This document shows, one piece after another, positions 1 through 13,102 of a DNA stretch of 64,000 bases. Each line of letters starts with the position of its first letter. The first letter of the stretch is position 1. Position numbers and translations under genes: made by a program. A model generated the notes under the pieces. The model was not told where the DNA came from, ran no database searches, and worked only from the letters and a program-made list of their open reading frames with translations. Source of the stretch: Calliopsis andreniformis (lineage: Eukaryota; Arthropoda; Insecta; Hymenoptera; Andrenidae); contig NW_027480429.1 in the NCBI RefSeq assembly GCF_051401765.1, positions 8,684,157 to 8,748,156 on the forward strand. Direction: 5' to 3'.

Positions 1-3000
1 GTGATGGTCATTTCTACGTTCCGGGCAACCTAGGCTTCACTCTGGGGCGTTGATCCAACAGATCGAATAGTTAGGTCCTAAGAAGTCAACGCCAGAAGCA
101 TAAAATACAATATAAATATAACAGTTTTTCCATCGTATAAAACGAATAATGGCAACCAGTGTGAAAGTTATGGTCATTTCTACGTTCCGGGCAACCTAGG
201 CTTCACCCTAGTGCGTTGCTACACCAGATCGAATAGCTAGGGCCTTAGAAGTCATCGCCTGAAGCATACAATACAAAAAAAATATAACAGTTTTACCATC
301 GTATAACAGGAATAATTGCAACCAGTGTGAAAGTGATGGTCATTTCTACGATCTGGGTAACCCAGGTTTCACTCTAGGGCGTTGCACCACCAGATCGAAT
401 AGCTAGGACCTTAGAATTCAAATACAGAAGCAGAAAATACAATAAAAAAGCAACAGTTCTTCAATCGTATAGCATGAATAATTGCAACCAGTGTGAAAGT
501 AACGATCATTTCGACGTTTCGGGCATCCTAGACTTAACTCTGAGGCATTGCTCCACAAGATCGAATAGTTAGGGCCTAAGAAGTCAACGCCAGAAGCATA
601 AAATACAATATAAATACAGCAGCTTTTCCATCGTATAACAGGAATAATTGCAACCAGTGTGAAAGTAAAGGTCATTTCTACGTTCCGGGCAACCTATGCT
701 TCACTCCAGGGCGTTGCTCCACCAGATCGAGTAGTTAGGGCCTTAGAAGTCCACGGCCGAAGCATAAAATACAAAATAAATACAACAGTTTTTCCATTGT
801 AAAAAGCGAATAATTGCTGCCAGTGTGAAAGTTATGGTCATTTCTACGTTCCGGGCAGCCTAGGCTTCACTCTAGGGCGTTGCTCCACCAGCTCAAACAG
901 TTAGGGCCTTAGAAGCCAACGCCCGAAGCACTAAATACAAGATAAATAGAACAGTATTTCCATTGTATAAAACGAATAATTGCTACCAGTGTGAAAGTTA
1001 TGTTCATTTCTACGTTCCTGACAACCTAGGCTTCACTGTAGGGTGCTGCTCCACCAAATCGAATAGGTAGGGCCATAGAAGTCAACGCCCGAAGCATAAA
1101 ATACAATAAATATACAAGAGTTTTTCCACCGTATAACAGGAATAATTGCAACCAGTGTGAAAGGTATGGTAATTTCTACGTTCCGGGCAACCTAGGTTTC
1201 ACTCTAGGGCGTTGCTCCACCAGATCGCATAGCTAGGGACTTAAAATTCAACGCCATAAGAATAAAATACAATATAAGTACAACAGTTTTTCCATCGTAT
1301 AAAATGAATAATTGGAAACATTGTGAAAGTAATGGTCATTTCTACGTTCCAGGCAACCTAGGCGTCACTCTAGGGCGTTGTTCCACCAGATCGAATAGGT
1401 AGGGCCATAGAAGTCAACGCCCCAAGCATTAAATACAATAAATATACAAGAGTTTTTCCATCGTTGAACAGGAATTATTGCAACCAGTGTGAATGTGATG
1501 GTCATTTCTACGTTCCGGGCAACCTAGGCTTCACTCTGGGGCGTTGTTCCACCAGATGGAATAGTTAGGGCCTAAGAAGTCAACTCCAGAAGCATAAAAT
1601 ACATTAAAGATGCAACAGTTTTTCCATCGTATAACAGGAATAATTGCAACCAGTGTGAAGGTAATGGTATGTTCTACGTTCCGGGCTACCTAGGCTTCAC
1701 TCTAGGGCGGTGCTCCACCAGCTTAAATAGATAGGGCCTAAGAAGACAACGCCAGAAGCATAAAATACAATATAAATACAACAGCCTTTCCATCGTATAT
1801 AATGTATATTTGCAAACAGTGTGAAAGTAATGGTCATTTCTACGTTCCTGGTAACCTAGGCTTCACTCTAGGGCGCTGTTCCACCAGATCGAATAGTTAG
1901 GGCCTAAGAAGTCAACGCCAGAAGAATAAAATGCAATATAAGTACAACAGTTTACCATCGTATAAAATGAATAGTTGCAAACATTGTGAAAGTAATGGTC
2001 ATTTCTACGTGCCGGGCAACCTAGGCGTCACTCTAGGGCGTTGCTCCACCACAGCTAAAAGCTACGGCCTTAGAAGTCAGCGCCAGAGGCATAAAGTACA
2101 ATAAATATGCAACAGATTTTCCATCGTATAGCATGACTAATTGCAACCAGTGCGAAAGTAATGACCATTTCGACGTTCCGGGCATCCTAGGCTTAACTCT
2201 GTAGCGTTGCTCCACCAAATCGAAAAGATAGGGCCTTAGAAGTCAACGCCAGAAGCATAAAATACAATATAAATACAACAGCTTTGCCATCGTATAAAAT
2301 GAATTATTGCAAACAGTGTGAAGGTAATGGTCATTTCTACGTTCCGAGCAACCTAGGCTTCACTGTAGGCTGTTGCTCCGCCAGATCGAATAGGTAGGGC
2401 CTTAGAAGTCAACGCCAGAAGCATAAAATACAAAATAAATAGAACTGTTTTTCCATGTATAAAACGAATAATTGCTACCAGTGTGAAAGTTATGGTCATT
2501 TCTACGTTCCGGGCAACCTAGGCTTCACTCCAGGGCGTTGTTCCACCAGATGGAATAGTTAGGGCCTAAGAAGTCAACGCCAGAAGCATAAAATACGGTA
2601 TAAATACTACAGCTTTTCCATCGTATAAAACGAATAATTGCTACCAGTGTGAAAGTTATGGTCATTTCTACGTTCCGGGCAACCGAGGCTTCACACTAGG
2701 GCGTTGTTCCACCAGATGGAACAGTTACGGCCTAAGAAGTCAACGCCCGAAGCATAAAATACAAAATAAATAGAATAGTTTTTCCATGTATAAAACGAAT
2801 AATTGCTACCAGTGTGAAAGTTATGGTAATTTCTACGTTCCGGGCAACCTAGGCTTCACTCCAGCGCGTTGTTCCACCGGATGGAATAGTTAGGGCCTAA
2901 GAAGCCAACGCCAGAAGCATAAAATACGATATAAATACTACAGCTTTTCCATTGTGTAAAACGAATAATTGCACTCAGTGTGAAAGTTATAGTCATTTCT

Positions 3001-3478
3001 ACGTTCCGGGCAACCTAGGCTTCACTCTAGGACGATGGTCCACGAGATCGAATAGTTAGGGCCTAAGAAGTCAACGCCAGAAGCATAAAATGAAACAAAA
3101 ATACAACAGCTTTTCCATTGTATAACAGGAATAATTGCAACCAGTGTGAAAGTGATGGTCATTTCTACAATCCGGGTAACCCAGGTTTCACTCTAGGGCA
3201 TTACTCCACCAGATCGAATAGCTACGGCCGTAGAATTCAACGACTGAAGCATAAAATGCAATAAAAGTACAACAGTTTTTTCGTCGTATAACAGGAATAA
3301 TTGCAGCAAGCATGAAGGTAATGGTCATTTCTACGTTCCGGGCACCCTAGGCATCACTCTTGGGCGTTGTTCCACCAAATGGAATAGTTAGGGCCTAAGA
3401 AGTCAGCGCCAGAAGCATAAAATACGATACAAATACAACAGCTTTTCCATCGTATAAAATGAATAATTGCAACCTGTG
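1..3478 (+). repeat. Mosaic monomers, left end of window
   Basis: About 21 monomers with no local higher-order period that I can see. Bases 80-617 are nearly identical to 36729-37266 (offset 36649) and to 42365-42902. Bases 661 to about 1150 match 45765 to about 46254 (offset 45104). One copy of the four-monomer cassette lies at 1666-2329. The stretch therefore looks assembled from blocks that also occur 36-46 kb away. No gene or regulatory site is supported here. Confidence 0.8.
1666..2329 (+). repeat. Four-monomer cassette, copy 1
   Basis: The cassette is four successive monomers with diagnostic variants. M1 has GGTATGTTCTACG in place of GGTCATTTCTACG. M2 has GTATATAATGTATATTTGC in its leading part and then GTTCCTGGTAACC. 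M3 has CTACGTGCCGGGC and CCACCACAGCTAAAAG. M4 has GACCATTTCGACGTTCCGGG and TTAACTCTG. In this copy M1 starts at 1666, M2 at 1832, M3 at 1997 and M4 at 2163. It differs from later copies by TCTGTAGCG in M4. Confidence 0.85.
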
Positions 3479-3522
3479 TGAAGGTTATGGTCATATCTTC
3501 GGTCCGTGCAACCTAGGCTTCA

Positions 3523-5180
3523 CTGTAGGGTGTTGCTCTACCAGATCGTATAGGTGGGGCCATAGAAGTCAACGCCCAAGCATAAAATACAATAAATATA
3601 CAAGAGTTTTTCCATCGTATAGCAGGAATTATTGCAACCAGTGTGAAAGTGATGGTCATTACTACGTTCCGGGCAGCCTAGGCTTCACTCTGGGGCGTTG
3701 TTCCAACAGATCGAATAATTAGGGCCTAAGAAGTCAACGCCAGAAGCATAAAATACAATATAAATATAACAGTTTTTCCATCGTATAGAATGAATAATCG
3801 CAACCAGTGTGAAAGTTATGGCCATTTCTACATTTCGAGCGACCTAGGCTTCACTCTAGGGCGTTGTTCCACCAGATCGAATAGTTAGGGCCTGAGAAGG
3901 GAACGCCAGAAGCATAAAATACAATATAAATACAACAGTTTTTCCATCGTATAAAACGAATAATTGCAACCAGTGTGAAAGTTATGTTCATTTCTGCGTT
4001 CCGGGCAACCTAGGCTTCACCCAAGGGCGTTGCTCCAACAGATTGAATAGTTAGGGCCTTAGAAGCCTACGCCTGAGGCACAAAATACAATAAAAATACA
4101 ACAGTCTTTTCATGGTATAACAGGAATAATTGCAACAAGCGTGAAAGTAATGATCATTTCGGCGTTTCGGGCATCCTACACTTAACTCTGAGGCATTGCT
4201 CCACCAGATCGAATAGTTAGGGCCTAAGAAGTCAACGCCAGAAGCATAAAATACGATATAAATACAACAGCTTTTCCATAGTATAAAAGGAATAATTGCA
4301 AACAGTGTGAAAGTAATGGTCATTTCTACGTTCCGGGCAACCTAGGCTTCACTCTACGGCGTTGTTCCACCAGATCGAATAGCTAGGGCCTAAGAAGTCA
4401 ACACCAGAAGAATAAAATGCAAAATAAACACAACAGCCTTTACACCGTATAAAACGAATAATTGCAACCTGTGTGAAGGTTATGGTCATATCTACGTTCC
4501 GGGCAACATAGGCTTCACTGTAGGGCGTTGCTCCACCATATCGAATAGCTACGGCCTTAGAAGCCTACGCCTGAGGCACAAAATACAATAAAAATACAAC
4601 AGTCTTTTCATGGTATAACAGGAATAATTGCAACAAGCGTGAAAGTAATGATCATTTCGGCGTTTCGGGCATCCTAGACTTAACTCTGAGGCATTGCTCC
4701 ACCAGATCGAATAGTTAGGGCCTAAGAAGTCAACGCCAGAAGAATAAAATGCAATATAAGTACAACAGTTTACCATCGTATAAAATGAATAATTGCAAAC
4801 ATTGTGAAGGTAATGATCATTTCTACGTTCCGGGCAACCTAGGCTTCACTATAGGGCGTTGTTCCACCAGATCGAACAGTTAGGGCCTAAGAAGTCAACG
4901 CCCGAAGCATAAAATACAAAATAAATAGAATAGTTTTTCCATGTATAAAACGAATAATTGCTACCAGTGTGAAAGTTATGGTAATTTCTACGTTCCGGGC
5001 AAACTAGGCTTCACTCCAGCGCGTTGTTCCACCAGATGGAATAGCTAGGGCCTAAGAAGCCAACGCCAGAAGCATAAAATACGATATAAATACTACAGCT
5101 TTTCCATTGTGTAAAACGAATAATTGCACCCAGTGTGAAAGTTATAGTCATTTCTACGTTCCGGGCAACCTAGGCTTCAC
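3523..5180 (+). repeat. 10-monomer block, copy A
   Basis: This block of about 1.66 kb matches 7335-8992 at offset 3812 (23 monomers minus 6 bases) and 8992-10649 at offset 5469 (33 monomers minus 9). Identity to the middle copy reaches back to about 3479. Identity to the last copy continues past the end of the block to about 5860 (matching 11329). That makes copy A plus its right flank the counterpart of copy C plus its right flank, with copy B an extra tandem copy. Confidence 0.85.
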
Positions 5181-5479
5181 TCTAGGACGATGGTCCACGA
5201 GATCGAATAGTTAGGGCCTAAGAAGTCAACGCCAGAAGCATAAAATGAAACAAAAATGCAACAGCTTTTCCATTGTATAACAGGAATAATTGCAACCAGT
5301 GTGAAAGTGATGGTCATTTCTACAATCCGGGTAACCCAGGTTTCACTCTAGGGCATTACTCCACCAGATCGAATAGCTACGGCCGTAGAAGTCAACGACT
5401 GAAGCATAAAATGCAATAAAAGTACAACAGTTTTTTCGTCGTATAACAGGAATAATTGCAGCAAGCATGAAGGTAATGG

Positions 5480-6473
5480 TCATTTCTACGTTCCGGGCAC
5501 CCTAGGCATCACTCTTGGGCGTTGTTCCACGAAATGGAATAGTTAGGGCCTAAGAAGTCAGCGCCAGAAGCATAAAATACGATACAAATACAACAGCTTT
5601 TCCATCGTATAAAACGAATAATGGTAACCAGTGTGAATGTTATGGTCATTTCTACGTTCCGGGCAACCTAGGCTTCACTCCAGGACGATGCTCCACCAGA
5701 TCGAATAGTTAGGGACTAAGAAGTCAACGCCAGAAGCATAAAATACAATAAAGATGCAACAGTTGTTCCATCGTATAACAGGAACAACTGCAAACAGTGT
5801 GAAAGTAATTGTCATTTCTACGTTCCGGGTAATCCAGGTTTCAGTCTAGGGCGTTGCTCCACCAGATCGAATAGATAGGGACTTAGAATTCAACACCAGA
5901 AGAATAAAATACAATCTAAGTACAGCAGCTTTTCCACCGAATAAAATGAATAGTTGCATACATTGTGAAAGCAACGGTCATTTCTACGCTCCGGGCAACC
6001 TAGGCTTCACTCTAGGGCGTTGCCCCACCAGATCGAATAGCTAGGGACTTAGAATTCAATGCCAGAAGCATAAAATACAAAATAAATAGAACAGTTTTTC
6101 CATGTATAAAACGAATAATTGCTACCAGTGTGAAAGTTATGGTCATTTCTACGTTCCGGGCAACCTATGCTTCACTATAGGGCGTTGTTCCACCAGATCG
6201 AACAGTTAGGGCCTAAGAAGTCAACGCCCGAAGCATAAAATACAAAATAAATAGAATAGTTTTTCCATGTATCAAACGAATAATTGCTACCAGTGTGAAA
6301 GTTATGGTAATTTCTACGTTCCGGGCAACCTAGGCTTCACTCCAGCGCGTTGTTCCACCAGATGGAATAGTTAGGGCCTAAGAAGCCAACGCCAGAAGCA
6401 TAAAATACGATATAAATACTACAGCTTTTCCATTGTGTAAAACGAATAATTGCACCCAGTGTGAAAGTTATAG
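5480..6473 (+). repeat. 6-monomer tandem repeat, unit 1 (994 bp)
   Basis: The unit matches the sequence starting at 6474 at offset 994 (6 monomers minus 2 bases). The match includes the rare variant CCACGAAATGG at 5528 and 6522 and the ACTGCAAACAG variant near 5780 and 6780. Identity runs over about 694 bases, to 6173 against 7167. The last two monomers of this unit instead resemble 4.9-5.1 kb at offset 1326, so the junction is itself a mosaic. Confidence 0.82.
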
Positions 6474-7167
6474 TCATTTCTACGTTCCGGGCACCCTAGG
6501 CATCACTCTTGGGCGTTGTTCCACGAAATGGAATAGTTAGGGCCTAAGAAGTCAGCGCCAGAAGCATAAAATACGATACAAATACAACAGCTTTTCCATC
6601 GTATAAAACGAATAATGGTAACCAGTGTGAATGTTATGGTCATTTCTACGTTCCGGGCAACCTAGGCTTCACTCCAGGACGATGCTCCACCAGATCGAAT
6701 AGTTAGGGACTAAGAAGTCAACGCCAGAAGCATAAAATACAATAAAGATGCAACAGTTGTTCCATCGTATAACAGGAACAACTGCAAACAGTGTGAAAGT
6801 ACAGGTCATTTCTACGTTCCGGGTAATCCAGGTTTCACTCTAGGGCGTTGCTCCACCAGATCGAATAGATAGGGACTTAGAATTCAACACCAGAAGAATA
6901 AAATACAATCTAAGTACAGCAGCTTTTCCACCGAATAAAATGAATAGTTGCATACATTGTGAAAGCAACGGTCATTTCTACGCTCCGGGCAACCTAGGCT
7001 TCACTCTAGGGCGTTGCCCCACCAGATCGAATAGCTAGGGACTTAGAATTCAATGCCAGAAGCATAAAATACAAAATAAATAGAACAGTTTTTCCATGTA
7101 TAAAACGAATAATTGCTACCAGTGTGAAAGTTATGGTCATTTCTACGTTCCGGGCAACCTATGCTTC
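6474..7167 (+). repeat. 6-monomer tandem repeat, partial unit 2
   Basis: Second, incomplete unit of the 994-bp tandem repeat. It matches 5480-6173 with scattered differences, such as AGTACAGGTC here against AGTAATTGTC in unit 1 near 5810. Part of it (about 6740-7150) is matched again near 29290-29700, which shows that the same monomer series exists 22 kb away. Confidence 0.8.
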
Positions 7168-7334
7168 ACTCCAGGGCGTTGTTCCACCAGATGGAATAGT
7201 TAGGACGCAAGAAGTCAACGCCAGAAGCATAAAATACGATATAAATACTACAGCTTTTCCATCGTATAAAATCAATTATAGCAAACAGTGTGAAGGTTAT
7301 GGTCATATCTTCGGTCCGTGCAACCTAGGCTTCA

Positions 7335-8991
7335 CTGTAGGGTGTTGCTCTACCAGATCGTATAGGTGGGGCCATAGAAGTCAACGCCCAAGCATAAAAT
7401 ACAATAAATATACAAGAGTTTTTCCATCGTATAACAGGAATTATTGCAACCAGTGTGAAAGTGATGGTCATTACTACGTTCCGGGCAACCTAGGCATCAC
7501 TCTGGGGCGTTGTTCCAACAGATCGAATAATTAGGGCCTAAGAAGTCAACGCCAGAAGCATAAAATACAATATAAATATAACAGTTTTTCCATCGTATAG
7601 AATGAATAATCGCAACCAGTGTGAAAGTTATGGCCATTTCTACATTTCGAGCAACCTAGGCTTCACTCTAGGGCGTTGTTCCACCAGATCGAATAGTTAG
7701 GGCCTGAGAAGGGAACGCCAGAAGCATAAAATACAATATAAATACAACAGTCTTTCCATCGTATAAAACGAATAATTGCAACCAGTGTGAAAGTTATGGT
7801 CATTTCTGCGTTCCGGGCAACCTAGGCTTCACCCAAGGGCGTTGCTCCAACAGATTGAATAGTTAGGGCCTTAGAAGCCTACGCCTGAGGCACAAAATAC
7901 AATAAAAATACAACAGTCTTTTCATGGTATAACAGGAATAATTGCAACAAGCGTGAAAGGAATGATCATTTCGGCGTTTCGGGCATCCTAGACTTAACTC
8001 AGAGGCATTGCTCCACCAGATCGGATAGTTAGGGCCTAAGAAGTCAACGCCAGAATCATAAAATACGATATAAATACAACAGCTTTTCCATAGTATAAAA
8101 GGAATAATTGCAAACAGTGTGAAAGTAATGGTCATTTCTACGTTCCGGGCAACCTAGGCTTCACTCTACGGCGTTGTTCCACCAGATCGAATAGTTAGGG
8201 CCTAAGAAGTCAACATCAGAAGAATAAAATGCAAAATAAACACAACAGCCTTTACACCGTATAAAACGAATAATTGCAACCTGTGTGAAGGTTATGGTCA
8301 TATCTACGTTCCGGGCAACATAGGCTTCACTGTAGGGCGTTGCTCCACCATATCGAATAGCTACGGCCTTAGAAGCCTACGCCTGAGGCACAAAATACAA
8401 TAAAAATACAACAGTCTTTTCATGGTATAACAGGAATAATTGCAACAAGCGTGAAAGTAATGATCATTTCGGCGTTTCGGGCATCCTAGACTTAACTCTG
8501 AGGCATTGCTCCACCAGATCGAATAGTTAGGGCCTACGAAGTCAACGCCAGAAGAATAAAATGCAATATAAGTACAACAGTTTACCATCGTATAAAATGA
8601 ATAATTGCAAACATTGTGAAGGTAATGATCATTTCTACGTTCCGGGCAACCTAGGCTTCACTATAGGGCGTTGTTCCACCAGATCGAACAGTTAGGGCCT
8701 AAGAAGTCAACGCCCGAAGCATAAAATACAAAATAAATAGAATAGTTTTTCCATGTATAAAACGAATAATTGCTACCAGTGTGAAAGTTATGGTAATTTC
8801 TACGTTCCGGGCAACCTAGGCTTCACTCCAGCGCGTTGTTCCACCAGATGGAATAGTTAGGGCCTAAGAAGCCAACGCCAGAAGCATAAAATACGATATA
8901 AATACTACAGCTTTTCCATTGTGTAAAACGAATAATTGCACCCAGTGTGAAAGTTATAGTCATTTCTACGTTCCGGGCAACCTAGGCTTCA
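7335..8991 (+). repeat. 10-monomer tandem duplication, copy B
   Basis: First unit of a direct tandem repeat with a 1657-bp period (10 monomers minus 3 bases). The break is visible: at 8992 the sequence switches from the CTCTAGGACGATGG type expected after copy A to the CTGTAGGGTGTTGC type that begins the unit. Only scattered base differences from the next unit were seen, for example around 8025 and 8055. Older homology to 3523-5180 shows the same block amplified at least twice. Confidence 0.88.
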
Positions 8992-10648
8992 CTGTAGGGT
9001 GTTGCTCTACCAGATCGTATAGGTGGGGCCATAGAAGTCAACGCCCAAGCATAAAATACAATAAATATACAAGAGTTTTTCCATCGTATAACAGGAATTA
9101 TTGCAACCAGTGTGAAAGCGATGGTCATTACTACGTTCCGGGCAACCTAGGCTTCACTCTGGGGCGTTGTTCCAACAGATCGAATAATTAGGGCCTAAGA
9201 AGTCAACGCCAGAAGCATAAAATACAATATAAATATAACAGTTTTTCCATCGTATAGAATGAATAATCGCAACCAGTGTGAAAGTTATGGCCATTTCTAC
9301 ATTTCGAGCAACCTAGGCTTCACTCTAGGGCGTTGTTCCACCAGATCGAATAGTTAGGGCCTGAGAAGGGAACGCCAGAAGCATAAAATACAATATAAAT
9401 ACAACAGTTTTTCCATCGTATAAAACGAATAATTGCAACCAGTGTGAAAGTTATGGTCATTTCTGCGTTCCGGGCAACCTAGGCTTCACCCAAGGGCGTT
9501 GCTCCAACAGATTGAATAGTTAGGGCCTTAGAAGCCTACGCCTGAGGCACAAAATACAATAAAAATACAACAGTCTTTTCATGGTATAACAGGAATAATT
9601 GCAACAAGCGTGAAAGTAATGATCATTTCGGCGTTTCGGGCATCCTAGACTTAACTCTGAGGCATTGCTCCACCACATCGAATAGTTAGGGCCTAAGAAG
9701 TCAACGCCAGAACCATAAAATACGATATAAATACAACAGCTTTTCCATAGTATAAAAGGAATAATTGCAAACAGTGTGAAAGTAATGGTCATTTCTACGT
9801 TACGGGCAACCTAGGCTTCACTCTACGGCGTTGTTCCACCAGATCGAATAGTTAGGGCCTAAGAAGTCAACACCAGAAGAATAAAATGCAAAATAAACAC
9901 AACAGCCTTTACACCGTATAAAACGAATAATTGCAACCTGTGTGAAGGTTATGGTCATATCTACGTTCCGGGCAACATAGGCTTCACTGTAGGGCGTTGC
10001 TCCACCATATCGAATAGCTACGGCCTTAGAAGCCTACGCCTGAGGCACAAAATACAATAAAAATACAACAGTCTTTTCATGGTATAACAGGAATAATTGC
10101 AACAAGCGTGAAAGTAATGATCATTTCGGCGTTTCGGGCATCCTAGACTTAACTCTGAGGCATTGCTCCACCAGATCGAATAGTTAGGGCCTAAGAAGTC
10201 AACGCCAGAAGAATAAAATGCAATATAAGTACAACAGTTTACCATCGTATAAAATGAATAATTGCAAACATTGTGAAGGTAATGATCATTTCTACGTTCC
10301 GGGCAACCTAGGCTTCACTATAGGGCGTTGTTCCACCAGATCGAACAGTTAGGGCCTAAGAAGTCAACGCCCGAAGCATAAAATACAAAATAAATAGAAT
10401 AGTTTTTCCATGTATAAAACGAATAATTGCTACCAGTGTGAAAGTTATGGTAATTTCTACGTTCCGGGCAACCTAGGCTTCACTCCAGCGCGTTGTTCCA
10501 CCAGATGGAATAGTTAGGGCCTAAGAAGCCAACGCCAGAAGCATAAAATACGATATAAATACTACAGCTTTTCCATTGTGTAAAACGAATAATTGCACCC
10601 AGTGTGAAAGTTATAGTCATTTCTACGTTCCGGGCAACCTAGGCTTCA
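8992..10648 (+). repeat. 10-monomer tandem duplication, copy C
   Basis: Second unit of the 1657-bp direct repeat. Its right flank from 10649 continues as the flank of copy A does from 5180 (offset 5469) up to about 11329. There the two diverge, at GAATAGATAGGG against GAATAGTTAGGG. This supports unequal crossing-over within the block rather than independent copying. Confidence 0.88.
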
Positions 10649-11317
10649 CTCTAGGACGATGGTCCACGAGATCGAATAGTTAGGGCCTAAGAAGTCAACG
10701 CCAGAAGCATAAAATGAAACAAAAATACAACAGCTTTTCCATTGTATAACAGGAATAATTGCAACCAGTGTGAAAGTGATGGTCATTTCTACAATCCGGG
10801 TAACCCAGGTTTCACTCTAGGGCATTACTCCACCAGATCGAATAGCTACGGCCGTAGAAGTCAACGACTGAAGCATAAAATGCAATAAAAGTACAACAGT
10901 TTTTTCGTCGTATAACAGGAATAATTGCAGCAAGCATGAAGGTAATGGTCATTTCTACGTTCCGGGCACCCTAGGCATCACTCTTGGGCGTTGTTCCACC
11001 AAATGGAATAGTTAGGGCCTAAGAAGTCAGCGCCAGAAGCATAAAATACGATACAAATACAACAGCTTTTCCATCGTATAAAACGAATAATGGTAACCAG
11101 TGTGAATGTTATGGTCATTTCTACGTTCCGGGCAACATAGGCTTCACTCGAGGACGATGCTCCACCAGATCGAATAGTTAGGGACTAAGAAGTCAACGCC
11201 AGAAGCATAAAATACAATAAAGATGCAACAGTTGTTCCATCGTATAACAGGAATAACTGCAAACAGTGTGAAAGTACAGGTCATTTCTACGTTCCGGGTA
11301 ATCCAGGTTTCACTCTA

Positions 11318-12352
11318 GGGCGTTGTCCCACCAGATCGAATAGTTAGGGCCTAAGAAGTCAACGCCAGAAGAATAAAATGCAATATAAGTACAACAGTTT
11401 ACCATCGTATAAAATGAATAATTGCAAACATTGTGAAAGTAATGGTCATTTCTACGTGCCGGGCAACCTAGGCGTCACTCTAGGGCGTTGCTCCACCACA
11501 GCTAAAAGATACGGCCTTAGAAGTCAACGCCAGAAGCATAAAATGCAATAAATATGCAACAGATTTTCCATCGTATAGCATGACTAATTGCAACCAGTGC
11601 GAAAGCAATGACCATTTCGACGTTCCGGGCATCCTAGGCTTAACTCTGTGGCGTTGCTCCACCAAATCGAAGAGATAGGGCCTTAGAAGTCAACGCCAGA
11701 AGCATAAAATACAATATAAATACAACAGCTTTGCCATCGTATAAAATGAATTATAGCAAACAGTGTGAAGGTTATGGTCATTTCTACGTTCCGGGCAACC
11801 GAGGCTTCACCCTAGGGCGTTGTTCCACCAGATGGAATAGTTAGGGCCTAAGAAGTCAGCGCAAGAAGCATAAAATACGATATAAATACAACAGCTTTTC
11901 CATCGTATAAAATGAATAATTGCAACCTGTGTGAAGGTTATGGTCATATCTTCGGTCCGTGCAACCTAGGCTTCACCGTAGGGTGTTGCTCTACCAGATC
12001 GTATAGGTGGGGCCATAGAAGTCAACGCCCAAGCATAAAATACAATAAATATACAAGAGTTTTTCCATCGTATAACAGGAATTATTGCAACCAGTGTGAA
12101 AGTGATGGTCATTACTACGTTCCGGGCAACCTAGGCTTCACTCTGGGGCGTTGTTCCAACAGATCGAATAATTAGGGCCCAAGAAGTCAACGCCAGAAGC
12201 ATAAAATACAATATAAATATAACAGTTTTTCCATCGTATAGAATGAATAATCGCAACCAGTGTGAAAGTTATGGCCATTTCTACATTTCGAGCAACCTAG
12301 GCTTCACTCTAGGGCGTTGTTCCACCAGATCGAATAGTTAGGGCCTGAGAAG
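11318..12352 (+). repeat. Dispersed block of about 1.03 kb, copy 1
   Basis: Matches 19611-20645 at offset 8293 (50 monomers minus 7 bases), with few differences by eye. It starts in the monomer with TTGTCCCACCAG and ends in the GCCTGAGAAG monomer, where 12352 continues TCAACGCC but 20645 continues GGAACGCC. It includes the last two monomers of the cassette series (near 11480-11665) and the CTGTAGGGTGTTGC monomer also seen in blocks A-C. Confidence 0.82.
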
Positions 12353-12438
12353 TCAACGCCAGAAGCATAAAATACAATAAAGATGCAACAGCTTTTCCAT
12401 CGTATAACAGGAATAATTGCAACCAGTGTGAAGGTAAT

Positions 12439-13102
12439 GGTATGTTCTACGTTCCGGGCAATCTAGGCTTCACTCTAGGGCGGTGCTCCACCAGCTTAAA
12501 TAGTTAGGGCCTAAGAAGTCAACGCCAGAAGCATAAAATACAATATAAATACAACAGCCTTTCCATCGTATATAATGTATATTTGCAAACAGTGTGAAAG
12601 TAATGGTCATTTCTACGTTCCTGGTAACCTAGGCTTCACTCTAGGGCGTTGTTCCACCAGATCGAATAGTTAGGGCCTAAGAAGTCAACGCCAGAAGAAT
12701 AAAATGCAATATAAGTACAACAGTTTACCATCGTATAAAATGAATAGTTGCAAACATTGTGAAAGTAATGGTCATTTCTACGTGCCGGGCAACCTAGGCG
12801 TCACTCTAGGACGTTGCTCCACCACAGCTAAAAGCGACGGCCATAGAAGTCAACGCCGGAAGCATAAAATACAATAAATATGCAACAGATTTTCCATCGT
12901 ATAGCATGACTAATTGCAACCAGTGCGAAAGTAATGACCATTTCGACGTTCCGGGCATCATAGGCTTAACTCTGTGGCGTTGCTCCACCAAATCGAAGAG
13001 ATTGGGCCTTAGAAGTCAACGCCAGAAGCATAAAATACAATAAATATACAAGAGTTTTTCCATCGTATAACAGGAATTATTGCAACCAGTGTGATAGTAG
13101 TG
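12439..13102 (+). repeat. Four-monomer cassette, copy 2
   Basis: Same M1-M4 series, 10773 bp after the first copy (65 monomers minus 17 bases). M3 carries AAAGCGACGG and M4 carries GGGCATCATAGG, both private variants. It lies directly after the 11318-12352 block, which already contains an M3-M4 pair. The two M3-M4 pairs are 1326 bp apart (8 monomers minus 2). Confidence 0.85.

Noticed and set aside
230..245. TTAGGG within GAATAGTTAGGGCC, like a telomere repeat
   Set aside because: It occurs once per 166 bp and never in tandem, so it is not telomeric sequence.
2163..2181. CENP-B-box-like TTCGACGTTCCGGG in cassette monomer M4 (also near 11612, 12941, 19909, 31850 and 37486)
   Set aside because: The CENP-B box core needs TTCG, four bases, A, two bases, then CGGG (15 bases). 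Here the spacing is one base short and the A is missing. Most monomers lack TTCG here altogether.
4051..4323. Recurrent minus-strand frames of 75-90 codons with hydrophobic stretches, suggestive of small membrane proteins
   Set aside because: They recur at HOR spacings (3812, 1657 and others), vary by substitutions and frame breaks without constraint, and have no upstream signals. The hydrophobic stretch is the A+T-rich half of the monomer read in reverse.
7124..7534. Plus-strand open frame of 136 codons with repeated Cys-rich segments (CNQCES, CCSTRS), superficially zinc-finger-like
   Set aside because: The Cys spacing comes from the DNA repeat itself (AATTGCAACCAGTGTGAAAG read in frame). 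The frame exists because TATAGGTGGGG removes the usual TAG stops of AATAGTTAGGG. It is not a protein family.
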